Notes: generated from the sequence alone by a model not told the origin. A DNA stretch of 64,000 nt from VXRD01 sp965242535 (GCA_965242535.1 OZ251458.1:930001-994000); one strand, 5' to 3'; counted from the first letter of the stretch, positions 50,621-60,112 are shown. A program made the numbers and translations.

Positions 50621-53600
50621 CTACCATTCCTTCTTCCAAAACAACCCGACCGATTCTCGCGTGCGTCGGTTTTTTGTATCTTCGTCCAACTCATCCACAT
50701 GGCCGGCCTCAAATGTCACGCCCGGCAGCACCTCAAACTCCATCGCCACTTCGTAAGCCGTGCTCGAAATGTCGCGTGCGTAACTCATAAAAAGCCGCTC
50801 GCCGATGTACTTGCCCAGCCGGACGCGCGAAATATTGCCCTCGCCCACATCGACTTCCACGAGATCCAGATTCAGTTTTTGCCCGAGGCGTTGTCCCAAG
50901 CGGTTGGCGGCAACGCCCAAAACGAGATCCAGCGTGCCCCCGCGGGAAAACTGAAACTGGCTGACCGACCTGCCCGTCAGCAACAGCGCGACCATATCCC
51001 CCATATCGCCTTCCAACTGCGGCTCGCTCGTGATCGCGACTTGCGGATGCACCAGCGTGCCGCCCACTGTCACAAAAATAGCGACCGGCTCGGCTGCCGC
51101 GCCTTCGGCGATCGCCGTGCGTACGCGCGTCTCGGCGCGGATATTCAGATCGGGATTCCCCCCGGGCCTGCCTTGAAACCGGATCTCGCCCCGCGTGATC
51201 CGCAAGCGGCGGTTTTGCAAAATGTAGTTGCCCCTGCGGCTCGCCAGCGCGCCGTAAATACGCATGCCGTCGCGATCTTGGATCACATCCACATCGCCCG
51301 CGATTTCCACCTCAAAGGTCGGGTCGCGCACCCACACCTGCCGGTCGGCAGACACCTGCACCTGCATGGCTAAATTATTTAGAAACTCCGATTCGCCGCT
51401 CGGCATTTCGAGCAATTCCGCCAAGCGAATCTCGGCTTGTTTCACCGCGAGCTCGCCCGCGAGTTTCGCGCTTTTGAGCGTGCCTGTAAATCGCAAGTGC
51501 CCATCGGTCACCAGTTGGAGTTCGCGCCAGGCGATGGGTTCAAATGCGGTTAGGCGCGCCGATATGTCCCAACGGCTCGGATAAAACCCATCGAGCGTTA
51601 TGTCGCCGGCTAGAGTTGCCGAAGGCCCGACCGCGAAGCTGTCGATCTGAATTTTGCCATCCCCAATCGCGGCGCGCCCAGAAACGGCCGCGTAGGCGCG
51701 ATTGAGATCGGGCAGATCGATCGCGCCATCTTTCAGTTCGATCACCCCGCGAATATCGGGATCGTCAAAACGGCCGCGCGCGTCCAAGTCCAGCGACAGC
51801 ATCCCCGAAATCCCCTCGGACGCATCGAAAAGCGCGTTCAAAGCCGTGTTGACCTCCAAGCCCTCGGACCGCTCTATCCCCGCCAATTTCGTTTTTTCAT
51901 CTGCGACATCCAAAAGCGTGCGGAGTGCGATCCCCTCCGACTGCGCGTGCAAGTGCATCTCCCCGGTCTGCGAGAGGGGAAAACGGCCCATCAGCTCCAG
52001 CGCCTCGTTTTCATTGGGCAAGACCCGCGCCTCCACGAGCAACCCGCCATGGCCATAAGACAGCTCGGCGGTGGCATCGCCAAATCGCACGCCCATGACT
52101 TTCGCATTTGCAAGCGCGAAACTGCCAAAAACGAGCGGATCCGTCAGAGTACCGGCAAAAAGCACCTCGCCATCGAGAAGGCCCCCAGAACCGGAAACGC
52201 CCGCCACAAACGCCCACGGGCGCAAATCCAAATTTTTCAACAGCACTTCCACAGTCGCCTGAAAATCCCGCTGATCCCGCGCGACGAGGCGGCCCGCCGG
52301 CCCGGAGAGCACCAACTGCCCGATTTGAACGCCTCGCACAGGCGAATACGCAAATCGGATCGGCCCCTCGTTGTTCAACTCCACCTCATCGACCTGAATG
52401 TGCAGCGAATCCACCGCCACTTGAAAGCGATCATCGTCCCGTTGCACGCGCCCCCCAAAAAAGACTCGGTCGGTCGCCAGCGCGTCACTGCCCAACAAAA
52501 ACGAGGTTTCGCCGCGCACGTGTACCGCGTCGAGAAATGCCGATTGCAACGCCCGTTCGCCCGAAATCAAATGATCGATTCGCAGCATCACCGCGCCCGA
52601 ATCCAGGCGCGTCCATCGCGTATCGAGCGCGACATTTTGCATGGCAATGCCCGAAACGGAGAGGCTATCCGCCGCGCCTCGTGCGGAAAAACCGGGCGCG
52701 TCCAATGTTCCCGACAAATCGCCAGACAGCGACAGGGCACCGGACAACTCCATGCCGACCACCTCGCCGACTGTTGCCAACTGCGAGACATCCATCTGCC
52801 ACGCGCCCGACAAATCCATCCCTTGCAAATCGGCGCGCCCCTCGGCGGACAACATCCCGGCATCGCCCGACAATGCCGCGCGAAATTCGGATACCCAGGT
52901 GGAATCGACCGCCGCGGACAGGCGAAGGCGATCCACCGCGGCATTGCCCGAAATCTCGCCCGACAACGCCAGGGACAACGCGCCGCCGACAATGCCATCG
53001 ACACGGCCCACAACCGTCAGGGAATCGCCCCACATATCCGTCCCCATCAAATCGGGCAGAGCGACCTCGGCGCGGAGCCTGCCCGCAACCGCGGGTTCGA
53101 GAGCGATCGACGCCTGTCCATCGCCCACAACGCGCGTTCCCCAATGCGGCAATCGCGCCGCGAAGTGATCGATCCAAACGCGCTGATCCGCGTATTTGGC
53201 CTCGAGGGTCGCGTCTCGCATGTCGCCATTTGGCATTTGCAATTTGTCCAACGCAATGCCCACGCGCCACGCCTCATCGCGCCCCAGGTCGATGTGCCCG
53301 GTCGCCCGTCCGATATTTTGCGGGATGCCGGGAAAGTGTCCAATGTGCAAATCGCGGAATCGCAGTGCCCAATCGCCGCGCCAATCGGCCCATCGCGCTC
53401 GCCCATCGCCATCTATCTCGCCGCTCGGCCCGGCCGCGGCGACCTGTGCATGGAACAGGCCATCTGTTGCATCGCCTGCAAAACGCACGGAATCAAATCG
53501 CGCATCGCCCACGCGCACGCGCTGCAACACGCCCTCGACCTCGCCTTCTCGCACGCCCGAGGAATCGATTTCGATGCTGCCTCGCCCTTTCAGCTCAAAC

Positions 53601-54532
53601 CCGACCGCGTATTCCAATGGGACGCCCCACTTGGACAAATCGTCCACCGCGACATCGAAAACCGCGTCGCCGCACATGGCAAACGGCGACGCGCTCAAGA
53701 TGCCATTCAATTTTATAGAATCGGATATCCCGCTTTTCACAACCGCTTCCGCGACGAGGGAATCCAGCCCGCCCTTCGCGCTGCCTCGCAACCGCACCGC
53801 GCGCTTTGGCATCTCGCCTGCCCCTCGGATATCCGCCAGCCAGAGGGAGTCTGCCTCTACGCCGATATCCAGCACAGGGTCGTCCAACTGCCGCACCGTG
53901 CCGCTGAGCAAAACGCGGGACTTGTGCGTGTGCAGCGCGATGTCGTCCAACTGCACCTGTCCCCCTTGCAATACCGCAACGCCGGACAAATTGGTCACCT
54001 CCAGCGGCGGATCGAATTGCACGGAGCGAAACCGTTTCAAAACCGCACGATAGCCCCGTTCCTCGGCGACGAGCGCGCCGGAGAGTGCGATGTCCCGCAC
54101 ATACGTGCTATCGACCGCGACATCGGCATCCGCGATCTCCAGCGAGTCGATGTGAATGTCCAAGGGCAGTTGGGCACCCCACCCCTCGTTCTGTTCGCCT
54201 GCGGTGCCGATCCGCACTTCAACTCCCGATATTTTCAGCCGATGCACAACCGCCCGCCCGATCGGCAGCACCCAAATATCGTACGCCACCTCGAGCGTAT
54301 CCACGCGCACCCAATCGCCGATTTGCACATCCACCGCACGCCAATCGCGCAGCGGATTGCCCTGAAACTCGCCGATCCGAGCGTCCTCCGCCAGTTGCCA
54401 CACCAGAACGCGCTGCGCCGATCCGCGCAAAACGCCATTGGCATAGCCCCCCGCGATCAGCAGCAGCGTGACCAGCAGTACAATGGCTGTGCCGATGGCG
54501 ATGTAGATCGATTTTTTGATTCTTGGCGTCAT
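50621..54532 (-). CDS. tamB: Translocation and assembly module protein TamB
   Basis: A 1303-residue AsmA/TamB-like protein spanning the periplasm. An N-terminal membrane anchor (IYIAIGTAIVLLVTLLLIAG) is followed by a very long region of short beta strands that would form a hydrophobic groove. The C-terminal DUF490 domain holds phrases such as RITRGEIRFQGRPGGNPDLN and VTVGGTLVHPQVAITSEPQL, then VEVDVGEGNISRVRLGKYIG near the end. Such proteins pair with TamA in outer-membrane protein insertion or move lipids between membranes. The tamA-like gene is upstream on the same strand, separated by a MITE-like copy. Confidence 0.93.
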   Translation of the reverse strand: MTPRIKKSIYIAIGTAIVLLVTLLLIAGGYANGVLRGSAQRVLVWQLAEDARIGEFQGNPLRDWRAVDVQIGDWVRVDTLEVAYDIWVLPIGRAVVHRLKISGVEVRIGTAGEQNEGWGAQLPLDIHIDSLEIADADVAVDSTYVRDIALSGALVAEERGYRAVLKRFRSVQFDPPLEVTNLSGVAVLQGGQVQLDDIALHTHKSRVLLSGTVRQLDDPVLDIGVEADSLWLADIRGAGEMPKRAVRLRGSAKGGLDSLVAEAVVKSGISDSIKLNGILSASPFAMCGDAVFDVAVDDLSKWGVPLEYAVGFELKGRGSIEIDSSGVREGEVEGVLQRVRVGDARFDSVRFAGDATDGLFHAQVAAAGPSGEIDGDGRARWADWRGDWALRFRDLHIGHFPGIPQNIGRATGHIDLGRDEAWRVGIALDKLQMPNGDMRDATLEAKYADQRVWIDHFAARLPHWGTRVVGDGQASIALEPAVAGRLRAEVALPDLMGTDMWGDSLTVVGRVDGIVGGALSLALSGEISGNAAVDRLRLSAAVDSTWVSEFRAALSGDAGMLSAEGRADLQGMDLSGAWQMDVSQLATVGEVVGMELSGALSLSGDLSGTLDAPGFSARGAADSLSVSGIAMQNVALDTRWTRLDSGAVMLRIDHLISGERALQSAFLDAVHVRGETSFLLGSDALATDRVFFGGRVQRDDDRFQVAVDSLHIQVDEVELNNEGPIRFAYSPVRGVQIGQLVLSGPAGRLVARDQRDFQATVEVLLKNLDLRPWAFVAGVSGSGGLLDGEVLFAGTLTDPLVFGSFALANAKVMGVRFGDATAELSYGHGGLLVEARVLPNENEALELMGRFPLSQTGEMHLHAQSEGIALRTLLDVADEKTKLAGIERSEGLEVNTALNALFDASEGISGMLSLDLDARGRFDDPDIRGVIELKDGAIDLPDLNRAYAAVSGRAAIGDGKIQIDSFAVGPSATLAGDITLDGFYPSRWDISARLTAFEPIAWRELQLVTDGHLRFTGTLKSAKLAGELAVKQAEIRLAELLEMPSGESEFLNNLAMQVQVSADRQVWVRDPTFEVEIAGDVDVIQDRDGMRIYGALASRRGNYILQNRRLRITRGEIRFQGRPGGNPDLNIRAETRVRTAIAEGAAAEPVAIFVTVGGTLVHPQVAITSEPQLEGDMGDMVALLLTGRSVSQFQFSRGGTLDLVLGVAANRLGQRLGQKLNLDLVEVDVGEGNISRVRLGKYIGERLFMSYARDISSTAYEVAMEFEVLPGVTFEAGHVDELDEDTKNRRTRESVGLFWKKEW

Positions 54533-54566
54533 GCCAACTCCATCGTCCGTAGGGATAGGCCCTGTG

Positions 54567-54885
54567 CCATCTGTACCAACATCGGGATCGGTTTGCTGTT
54601 CCCTCGTCCTTCAGAGAATCCATCGCCAACCGTGCCCTCGCAAAAGTCCATCAATGAAAGCCATCGCGCACAGCGCGCAAGTCCGTCTCGCAACGCACTT
54701 CTCTTTTGCAACCCACCTTGCAGGCCGACTCATGTCGTGCGATTACAAAAGCGCTTTGCGCTGTGCCTAGCCCCTCGGCGCATGAGAGCGGCATTTTTTG
54801 CTTACTTTTTGTTGCTGTTGACAAAAAGTAAGTCGCCGAAGGCATCGAAGGCAACCCACGATGCTGTAGGACCAAACTTTTTGGA
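54567..54885. repeat. MITE-like element, copy C, between tamA and tamB
   Basis: It starts with CCATCTGTACCAAC (54567-54580), the copy-B end with one change, and runs to within about two to seven bases of the tamA stop; the far inverted end is missing. The internal hairpin arms are CTTACTTTTTG (54801-54811) and CAAAAAGTAAG (54822-54832), differing from copies A, B and D by two compensatory pairs. A decayed palindromic core precedes it (54548-54566). Confidence 0.8.
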
Positions 54886-56637
54886 TCAAAACGCCTGTCC
54901 CAAACTGATGTGATATTGCAGGCGTTGCCCGGCAGTTGGGTCTTCTGACAGGCGGTAGGCGATATCGAGCCTGACCGGGCCAATGGGGCTCAAGTAGCGC
55001 AAGCCCGCGCCCGCCGCCCATTTCAGACCTCGGGGATCGAATGCCTCGATACCGGGATCGACATTGCCCGCGTCTAAAAAAATGGCCGTGCCCCAGGAAA
55101 AGAACACCTGTGTCCTGATCTCCGCGCTCAATTCCGCGCGGCTCAACCCGCCGGTGGGTTCGCCCCGTGCGTCTTTTGGCCCCAGCGCGTTCAACCGCCA
55201 GCCGCGCACGCTGTTTAGGCCGCCCGCAAAAAACCGCTCGACATTGGGCACGCCGCCCGGTTTGCCCAGTTCAAAAATCACGCCTCCTTGCACGCGCAAT
55301 GCCAACACACTCCGCCATGGGATGGGGCGAAACCATCGGCCCTCGGCAGTCGCCTGCAAGAACTCGCCATCGGCCCTGAAAAACCGCCCCCGTTCGCGCA
55401 CGGTAAGCTGTGTGAGCGCGCCCGATTGCGGATCGAAAATATCGTCTCGCGTGTCCCAAAGCCATCTGACCTTGGCTTCGGCAAACGCGCTGTCCGCTGA
55501 AAAATCCACCACGCCACCGCTGAATTGCGCGATCAGATCGTGGGTCGCCGTGATATTTCGCTCCACGGACAGATTGCCGCCCACCTCGTCTTGGCGGAAC
55601 GCGGCTTGGCGTTCGCGCTGCACGAATCCACTGATATTCAAATAGTTGCGACTGTCGAGAAAATACGGCTGCCGCAGGCCCAGGTTCGCTTCTCGATTCT
55701 TTCCGGAAACGCGCCCGGACAACTGGAGTTGGCGCCCCCCCCCGGCAAAATTGCGATGGGCCAACGCGCCCGATGCCCAAAAATCTTCATCCGTATCGTA
55801 TCCCGCGCCCAGGCGCAAAACCCGGAAGGGCCGCTCGGACACGCGCACGCGCACATCCACCCGATTCGCAACCGCGACGCTATCCGCGACGCCCAAAGCC
55901 ACGGATCGAAACACGCCTGCGCGATAGAGTTGGCGCTGGCTGTTTTGCAAAGCCCGTTCCTCGAATCGCGCCCCGGCTTTGAAGGTCAACCCGCGCAGAA
56001 TGACCCGCTCGGACACGGCATCGCTGCCGGATATGCGAATCGCGCGTATGCTGCACACCGGGCCGGGCGCGAGATGGAGAACGAGGTCGGCCCGATCTCG
56101 CAAAATCTCGGACTCGACCTCGCCGCGGGCAAACGCATAGCCCCTGTCGCGCAACGCGCTTAGAACTCGAGAAACGCTTTGGCCGATGAGCGCGCGCGAC
56201 AAGGGTTCGCCCTCGAGTTGTCCAAAGGCGTTCTCGACATCTTCACCGCCCACCACAGACGCGCTGGCAATGCGCGTTCGCGGCCCCTCTGAAATGCGGA
56301 CATGGAGTTGAATCTCATCCGCGCTCAAGCGTTCTACCGCAGAATCGACCACAGTAGCCAAATATCCCCGGTTGCGATAATGCGTTCGCAAGCGTTCCAG
56401 ATCCGCGGCAAACGAGACGGAATCGTACCTGCGCGCGTGGATATAGGGCAGAAAATCGTACCACGCCGAGGCGCGCGTGACCATCAGTGCCTTGAGTTCG
56501 CCCGTTGAAATCCCCCGATTGCCCGAAAGATCGAGCAACCTCACGATGGGCGGATCGGATGCGGTTTGGCCGTGTATTTGGATGGGCATCAAATACAATG
56601 CGGCGAACCACACCGTTGAGAAATTGGCGTAACGCAT
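54886..56637 (-). CDS. tamA: Outer membrane protein assembly factor, TamA/BamA (Omp85) family
   Basis: A 583-residue Omp85 protein. A signal peptide (VWFAALYLMPIQIHGQT) is followed by about three POTRA domains (residues ~28-270; for example RLRTHYRNRGYLATVVDSAV and RDRGYAFARGEVESEI). A sixteen-strand barrel follows, with the RxRG-type loop seen in ERFFAGGLNSVRGWRLNALG and the closing strand YHISLGQAF ending in Phe, as outer-membrane proteins do. Size and three POTRAs fit TamA better than BamA. ATG 56637 starts the signal peptide; the extension to 56664 is discarded. It precedes tamB, with a MITE-like copy between them. Confidence 0.92.
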   Translation of the reverse strand: MRYANFSTVWFAALYLMPIQIHGQTASDPPIVRLLDLSGNRGISTGELKALMVTRASAWYDFLPYIHARRYDSVSFAADLERLRTHYRNRGYLATVVDSAVERLSADEIQLHVRISEGPRTRIASASVVGGEDVENAFGQLEGEPLSRALIGQSVSRVLSALRDRGYAFARGEVESEILRDRADLVLHLAPGPVCSIRAIRISGSDAVSERVILRGLTFKAGARFEERALQNSQRQLYRAGVFRSVALGVADSVAVANRVDVRVRVSERPFRVLRLGAGYDTDEDFWASGALAHRNFAGGGRQLQLSGRVSGKNREANLGLRQPYFLDSRNYLNISGFVQRERQAAFRQDEVGGNLSVERNITATHDLIAQFSGGVVDFSADSAFAEAKVRWLWDTRDDIFDPQSGALTQLTVRERGRFFRADGEFLQATAEGRWFRPIPWRSVLALRVQGGVIFELGKPGGVPNVERFFAGGLNSVRGWRLNALGPKDARGEPTGGLSRAELSAEIRTQVFFSWGTAIFLDAGNVDPGIEAFDPRGLKWAAGAGLRYLSPIGPVRLDIAYRLSEDPTAGQRLQYHISLGQAF

Positions 56638-56654
56638 TCTGTCACTTATGAAAA

Positions 56655-56686
56655 AACCCCACAAAATCGATTCATTCTGTGGGGTT
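56655..56686 (-). terminator. Rho-independent terminator of the small coiled-coil gene
   Basis: AACCCCACA (56655-56663) pairs perfectly with TGTGGGGTT (56678-56686). On the minus strand six Ts follow. It lies between that gene and the tamA start. Confidence 0.88.
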
Positions 56687-56719
56687 AAAATGGCTTGGCG
56701 GGCGTGAGGACTCTGCGAA

Positions 56720-57058
56720 TCACCAAAGTTTGTCGATAATTTTCAAAAGAATCCCGGTCCCTAAAATCGCACCGATCAGCCATTTGAAGTCTTTGTACAT
56801 CCGGTTGGACAAATCCTTGTGGTTTTGCCTCATCTCGCTAAGCGCGGCATCCACGCGGTTGGACAGATCTTTGTTGTCCTGTCTCAATTCGCTGAGCGTA
56901 TTGTCCACGCGAGAAAGCAAAATCTCAAACTTGTCGTCCATCCGACCCGCCAAGTTGCGCTGATCTTGTTCCACATTGGAAACGCGCTGACCGATCTGTT
57001 TGGTCTCGCCTTCCAATTTGGCTTGTCGCTCCGCGAGTTTGGAAACTTCTCCTGCCAT
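56720..57058 (-). CDS. Small coiled-coil protein with C-terminal membrane span
   Basis: A 112-residue protein of unknown function. Most of it is a long coiled coil (VSKLAERQAKLEGETKQIGQ; two near repeats LRQDNKDLSNRVDAAL and MRQNHKDLSNRMYKDF). One hydrophobic stretch, WLIGAILGTGILLKIIDKLW, closes the protein. The second ATG of a tandem pair (57058) has AAGGAG at six bases. A strong terminator follows. In plan it matches the proteins at 31194 and 45972, so these may be paralogues of a tail-anchored family. Confidence 0.75.
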   Translation of the reverse strand: MAGEVSKLAERQAKLEGETKQIGQRVSNVEQDQRNLAGRMDDKFEILLSRVDNTLSELRQDNKDLSNRVDAALSEMRQNHKDLSNRMYKDFKWLIGAILGTGILLKIIDKLW

Positions 57059-57193
57059 CATCCGCTCCTTTCCGTTGTCGTTGAACACGTCTCTCGTTTC
57101 GCAAATCTATCCCATTTTGCAGGCAATGGCAAGGGGAAAACGAGCGGGGATCCGCCCCTGCGTTACGGGATTACTGCGCGTGCAGGCGTAGCC

Positions 57194-57305
57194 AACGCAT
57201 CGAAGGCAACCCACGATGCTTTAGGGCCAAATGCTTTAGACAAGCGAGCAACTCAGGTACTGATTTGTACGTATCAAAATTGAGAATAACTTAATTTACA
57301 GAGTA
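57194..57305. repeat. MITE-like element, copy E (right-end fragment)
   Basis: Only the last ~110 bases remain, ending in TTAATTTACAGAGTA (57291-57305), nearly identical to the right end of copy A. The left part and hairpin are gone. Confidence 0.75.
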
Positions 57306-57339
57306 ATCAATATCGCAATAAAAAATGTCCGATGCAACG

Positions 57340-57375
57340 CGGGGTTGTGGCGAAATGCCATGGCCCCGTTTTTTT
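57340..57375 (+). terminator. Terminator-like hairpin in the region upstream of the sigma factor gene
   Basis: CGGGG (57340-57344) with CCCCG (57364-57368), an inner TGGC/GCCA stem, and seven Ts (57369-57375), 220 bases before the start codon. With no plus-strand gene close upstream it may be an attenuator or an insulator. Weak TTGAAA/TATCTA boxes (57396/57421, 19-base spacer) lie after it; the rest of the gap shows nothing. Confidence 0.65.
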
Positions 57376-57596
57376 GTGAAAATATTTCTGTCATTTTGAA
57401 ACCTTTAAGGGCAAGGCGTGTATCTAAGACCTAATAGAGAACAAAAAAGCAGGAGAGCAAAGGATGGACGATGCCCAACCCTGAAACTTTGTAAAAGCAC
57501 GATGCGTTTAAGGAATGTCCGAACTCCGAATTTGCAACGGGTTCAATCGGGACGAGGCATAATCCCCTGTCAGCACCCGCTTTGGGAGGGAATCTC

Positions 57597-58580
57597 ATGA
57601 CCGCAAAATTGGACATGCCGACGACAATTCGCGCCGAGCCGAGTGGAGGTTTTCGCCGTGCTGTTGGACATGACCGCGAGCGCGACAAAAAAACCATGTC
57701 CTCGCATGATGCTGTCGGAGAACGGAAAGAACGGGTGGAAGATATGAAAACAGAAGCGCGGACCGGGCGCGATACTTCGATTCAGAGCTACCTGAAGGAG
57801 CTCCGCAAGTATCCGCCATTGAGTCGAGAAGAAGAACAAAAGACGCTGTGCCAGGCCAAGAAGGGCGATCGCGCGGCGACAGACAAAATCATCACGTCAA
57901 ACTTGCGTTTTGTCGTCAGCGTCGCACTCGAGTACCAGGGACGAGGCGTACCCCTCGCCGATTTGATCGCCGAGGGCAATATCGGACTGATGGAAGCCCT
58001 CAAGCGATTCGATGAAAAGCGCGGGTTTAAGTTCATCAGCTATGCGGTTTGGTGGATTCGGCAGGGCATTCTCAACGCGCTCAAGCGCACATCGACCGTG
58101 GCGATGCCCGCAAATCGCCAGGAAGATATGGACCGCATGGCGCGACGCTGGGGGCAGATGAGCCAAGAGTTGGGCCGCGTGCCCACGCTGGACGAAGTCG
58201 CCAGCGATATGCAGATCAGCCCCGAGCGCGCAGAGCGAGCCTTGCGTTGCGTGCGTCCCGATCTGTCGCTCTCGATGCCCATAGATGCGGAAGGCGAGCA
58301 GTCGCTCATGGATTTGATCGAGGCCGATGTCGAGTGCCCCGATCAGTTGGTTATGGCACGCGATCAGTCCGAGTGGGTGTCCCGATCTCTCGCCGCGCTC
58401 GACCCGCGCGAAGCCGATGTCATTCGCGTCTATTTTGGCCTCGATGGCCATGAGCGCGAGAACCTCAGCGAAATCGGTCGCTCTTTGGGCCTGACCCGAG
58501 AACGCATTCGCCAGATCCGCAACCGCGCGCTGTGCAAACTCCAGCGATATTTTCGGCGCGAAATGCCGGAGGAGAGGTGA
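57597..58580 (+). CDS. RNA polymerase sigma factor, RpoD/RpoS type (sigma-70 group 1/2)
   Basis: A 327-residue sigma factor. Region 1.2 is DTSIQSYLKELRKYPPLSRE. Region 2 is NLRFVVSVALEYQGRGVPLA, then DLIAEGNIGLMEALKRFDEK with FKFISYAVWWIRQGI (2.4). Region 3 is ELGRVPTLDEVASDMQISPE. Region 4.2 ends the protein with LTRERIRQIRNRALCKLQRY. There is no long region 1.1, so it may be a group 2 factor or a compact primary one, as in Bacteroidetes. ATG 57597 has GGGAGGG upstream. The stop codon itself lies in the first heptad of a repeat array. Confidence 0.9.
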   Translation: MTAKLDMPTTIRAEPSGGFRRAVGHDRERDKKTMSSHDAVGERKERVEDMKTEARTGRDTSIQSYLKELRKYPPLSREEEQKTLCQAKKGDRAATDKIITSNLRFVVSVALEYQGRGVPLADLIAEGNIGLMEALKRFDEKRGFKFISYAVWWIRQGILNALKRTSTVAMPANRQEDMDRMARRWGQMSQELGRVPTLDEVASDMQISPERAERALRCVRPDLSLSMPIDAEGEQSLMDLIEADVECPDQLVMARDQSEWVSRSLAALDPREADVIRVYFGLDGHERENLSEIGRSLGLTRERIRQIRNRALCKLQRYFRREMPEER

Positions 58581-58746
58581 GACGGGAGACGGGAGACGGG
58601 AGAGGGAAGAAGCCATCGCAATCGTAGGGACAGGCCCCCGTGCCTGTCCGAAGATACAAAGACGGGAGATGCCATCGCAATCGTAGGGACAGGCCCCTGT
58701 GCCTGTCCGAAGATACAAGAGGCGAGAGGTGGGAGACGGGAGAGGG
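58578..58746. repeat. Composite dispersed repeat with two palindromic cores
   Basis: Heptads of GGGAGAC type start at the sigma-factor stop codon and form a four-tract G-quadruplex motif (58582-58606). They are followed by core (58624-58649), GAAGATACAAA, a heptad, a second core (58683-58708), GAAGATACAAGA and more heptads. Confidence 0.9.
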
Positions 58747-58837
58747 AAGAGATGTGTAGATCGGATTGCGACGCGAAGCACAACGTCAGTAAAGGGAAAA
58801 ACGATGGCGGATTGATCCGTGACCCGTTCCATTATTT

Positions 58838-58863
58838 GTAGGGACAGGCCCCCGTGCCTGTCC
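58838..58863. repeat. Palindromic core repeat
   Basis: Plus-orientation core without heptads or the GATACAAGA block. Confidence 0.85.
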
Positions 58864-58936
58864 TTGCCCCAACCCCTGCGCGTTTCGATTCGTAGATGAA
58901 CGGATCTGAAAAGCGACCGGTTGTACCCCGATCGCG

Positions 58937-58967
58937 AAGGCGGTCATGGTTTTGCCATGGCCGCCTT
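58937..58967. other. Strong 13-bp hairpin of unknown role
   Basis: AAGGCGGTCATGG (58937-58949) pairs with CCATGGCCGCCTT (58955-58967), with one G-U, around a five-base loop. It lies mid-gap with no adjacent gene on the plus strand. The remaining stretch to 59243 shows no gene or repeat that I recognise. Confidence 0.55.
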
Positions 58968-59243
58968 TGCTCGTTTCATTGCAGGCAGAGTGGAAGATGT
59001 AGCAGGCGCGGGAATGTGAGGAGCAATCCGCGCTCATTCGCGAGCCAGACAAATCGCCGATGGCGTTTCCGTTTATCCCGATTTGTCCGTATCCTACCTT
59101 CCCTAAGAAGCTGTCCATACTACGCAAAAAAAAATAAAAGACCTGTGTAAAAGCCCAAAAAGAGTGAGATTAAAGTTGCCCGCAAAAACCCTCACACCCT
59201 CATCGATGGTCGCTTCTCACCTCTATTTTCCCTCGTCGTTTTC

Positions 59244-60059
59244 TCAAACTGTCAGCGTCACGAAATCCTTTTTTACAATCTCTTTTTCGTACGTATAGGA
59301 CTGCGTTTCGATCAGTTCTCGCGTCTCGGGTGAAAGCCGCGCCAGTACGGAATCGGGAAATTCGTGGAGTTGGCGATGGTACTGCGGGCGGTAGCGCAAA
59401 ATCAAAAATCGCCGGTCCCGATCCTTGGGGCGCCACGCCAGTGCCCCGTGCGTCATCAACTCGGTCAGCACCACGACATCGCCCGCCTTTGCCGTCACAT
59501 TTGTCACGCCCAGGGGTACATCGCTTTCCAACCAACCATCGTTGAACACATCTGTAGGCCGCTTAAAATCGCTCTTGTGCGACCCCGGCACCAGCAACAA
59601 CCCACCATCTCCGGGCAACACGTCCGTCAGGTAGATAAACACCACCAGATCATCGCAGTAAATTTTCCCATCATCGCAACTGTACCGGCAGCTATACGGC
59701 CCAAAACTCTCGCGCGAACAATGCAGGCGATGCGCCGGATCTTTCGCCTTGTTGATCCGCACATCGCCGCTGTTGAGGCGCGGCCGTCTCCCGGACACCT
59801 CCAGCACGATGGGCCAAAATGACCGGTGAAAGGTCAACGCCTCCAGTGCCTTGTCGAACGCAAAGGCGTATTTGTAGTGCGACCGATTCTTGTCAAACGG
59901 CGACGCCGAACGCCCAAACGCCTCGGGCAATTCGTCTTGCGCGGCGTTCACATACCGATCCACAGCCTCTTGCGCGGCGTTCAACTCTGCGCGACTCAGG
60001 GCATGTTCCAAGTGCAAATACCCCATCGTGTCGAACAAATATCGTTGTGCATCTGTCAT
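59244..60059 (-). CDS. Phytanoyl-CoA dioxygenase (PhyH)-family protein
   Basis: A 271-residue PhyH-like protein of the subgroup with DGKIYCDDLVVFIYLTDVLP and GDGGLLLVPGSHKSDFKRP as core strands. The distal His is in ELMTHGALAWRPKDRDRR, with the following Arg residues. The position where PhyH proteins usually carry the His-x-Asp motif reads CRYSCDDGKIYCDD, so the proximal His is not obvious. Members of this subgroup may bind iron differently or act without it. ATG 60059 has GGAGG seven bases upstream. A heavily repetitive region lies on both sides. Confidence 0.82.
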   Translation of the reverse strand: MTDAQRYLFDTMGYLHLEHALSRAELNAAQEAVDRYVNAAQDELPEAFGRSASPFDKNRSHYKYAFAFDKALEALTFHRSFWPIVLEVSGRRPRLNSGDVRINKAKDPAHRLHCSRESFGPYSCRYSCDDGKIYCDDLVVFIYLTDVLPGDGGLLLVPGSHKSDFKRPTDVFNDGWLESDVPLGVTNVTAKAGDVVVLTELMTHGALAWRPKDRDRRFLILRYRPQYHRQLHEFPDSVLARLSPETRELIETQSYTYEKEIVKKDFVTLTV

Positions 60060-60112
60060 CGCAATGCCTCCAAAGATGAGCGGCATCAAACGCTCAAATT
60101 ATTCGCGTGTTC

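Noticed and set aside
51947..54913. A 988-codon open frame on the plus strand opposite tamB
   Set aside because: It has no family-like motifs, is extremely rich in Arg/His/Pro/Gln as expected from the complement of GC-rich codons, and lies wholly opposite a clear tamB gene.
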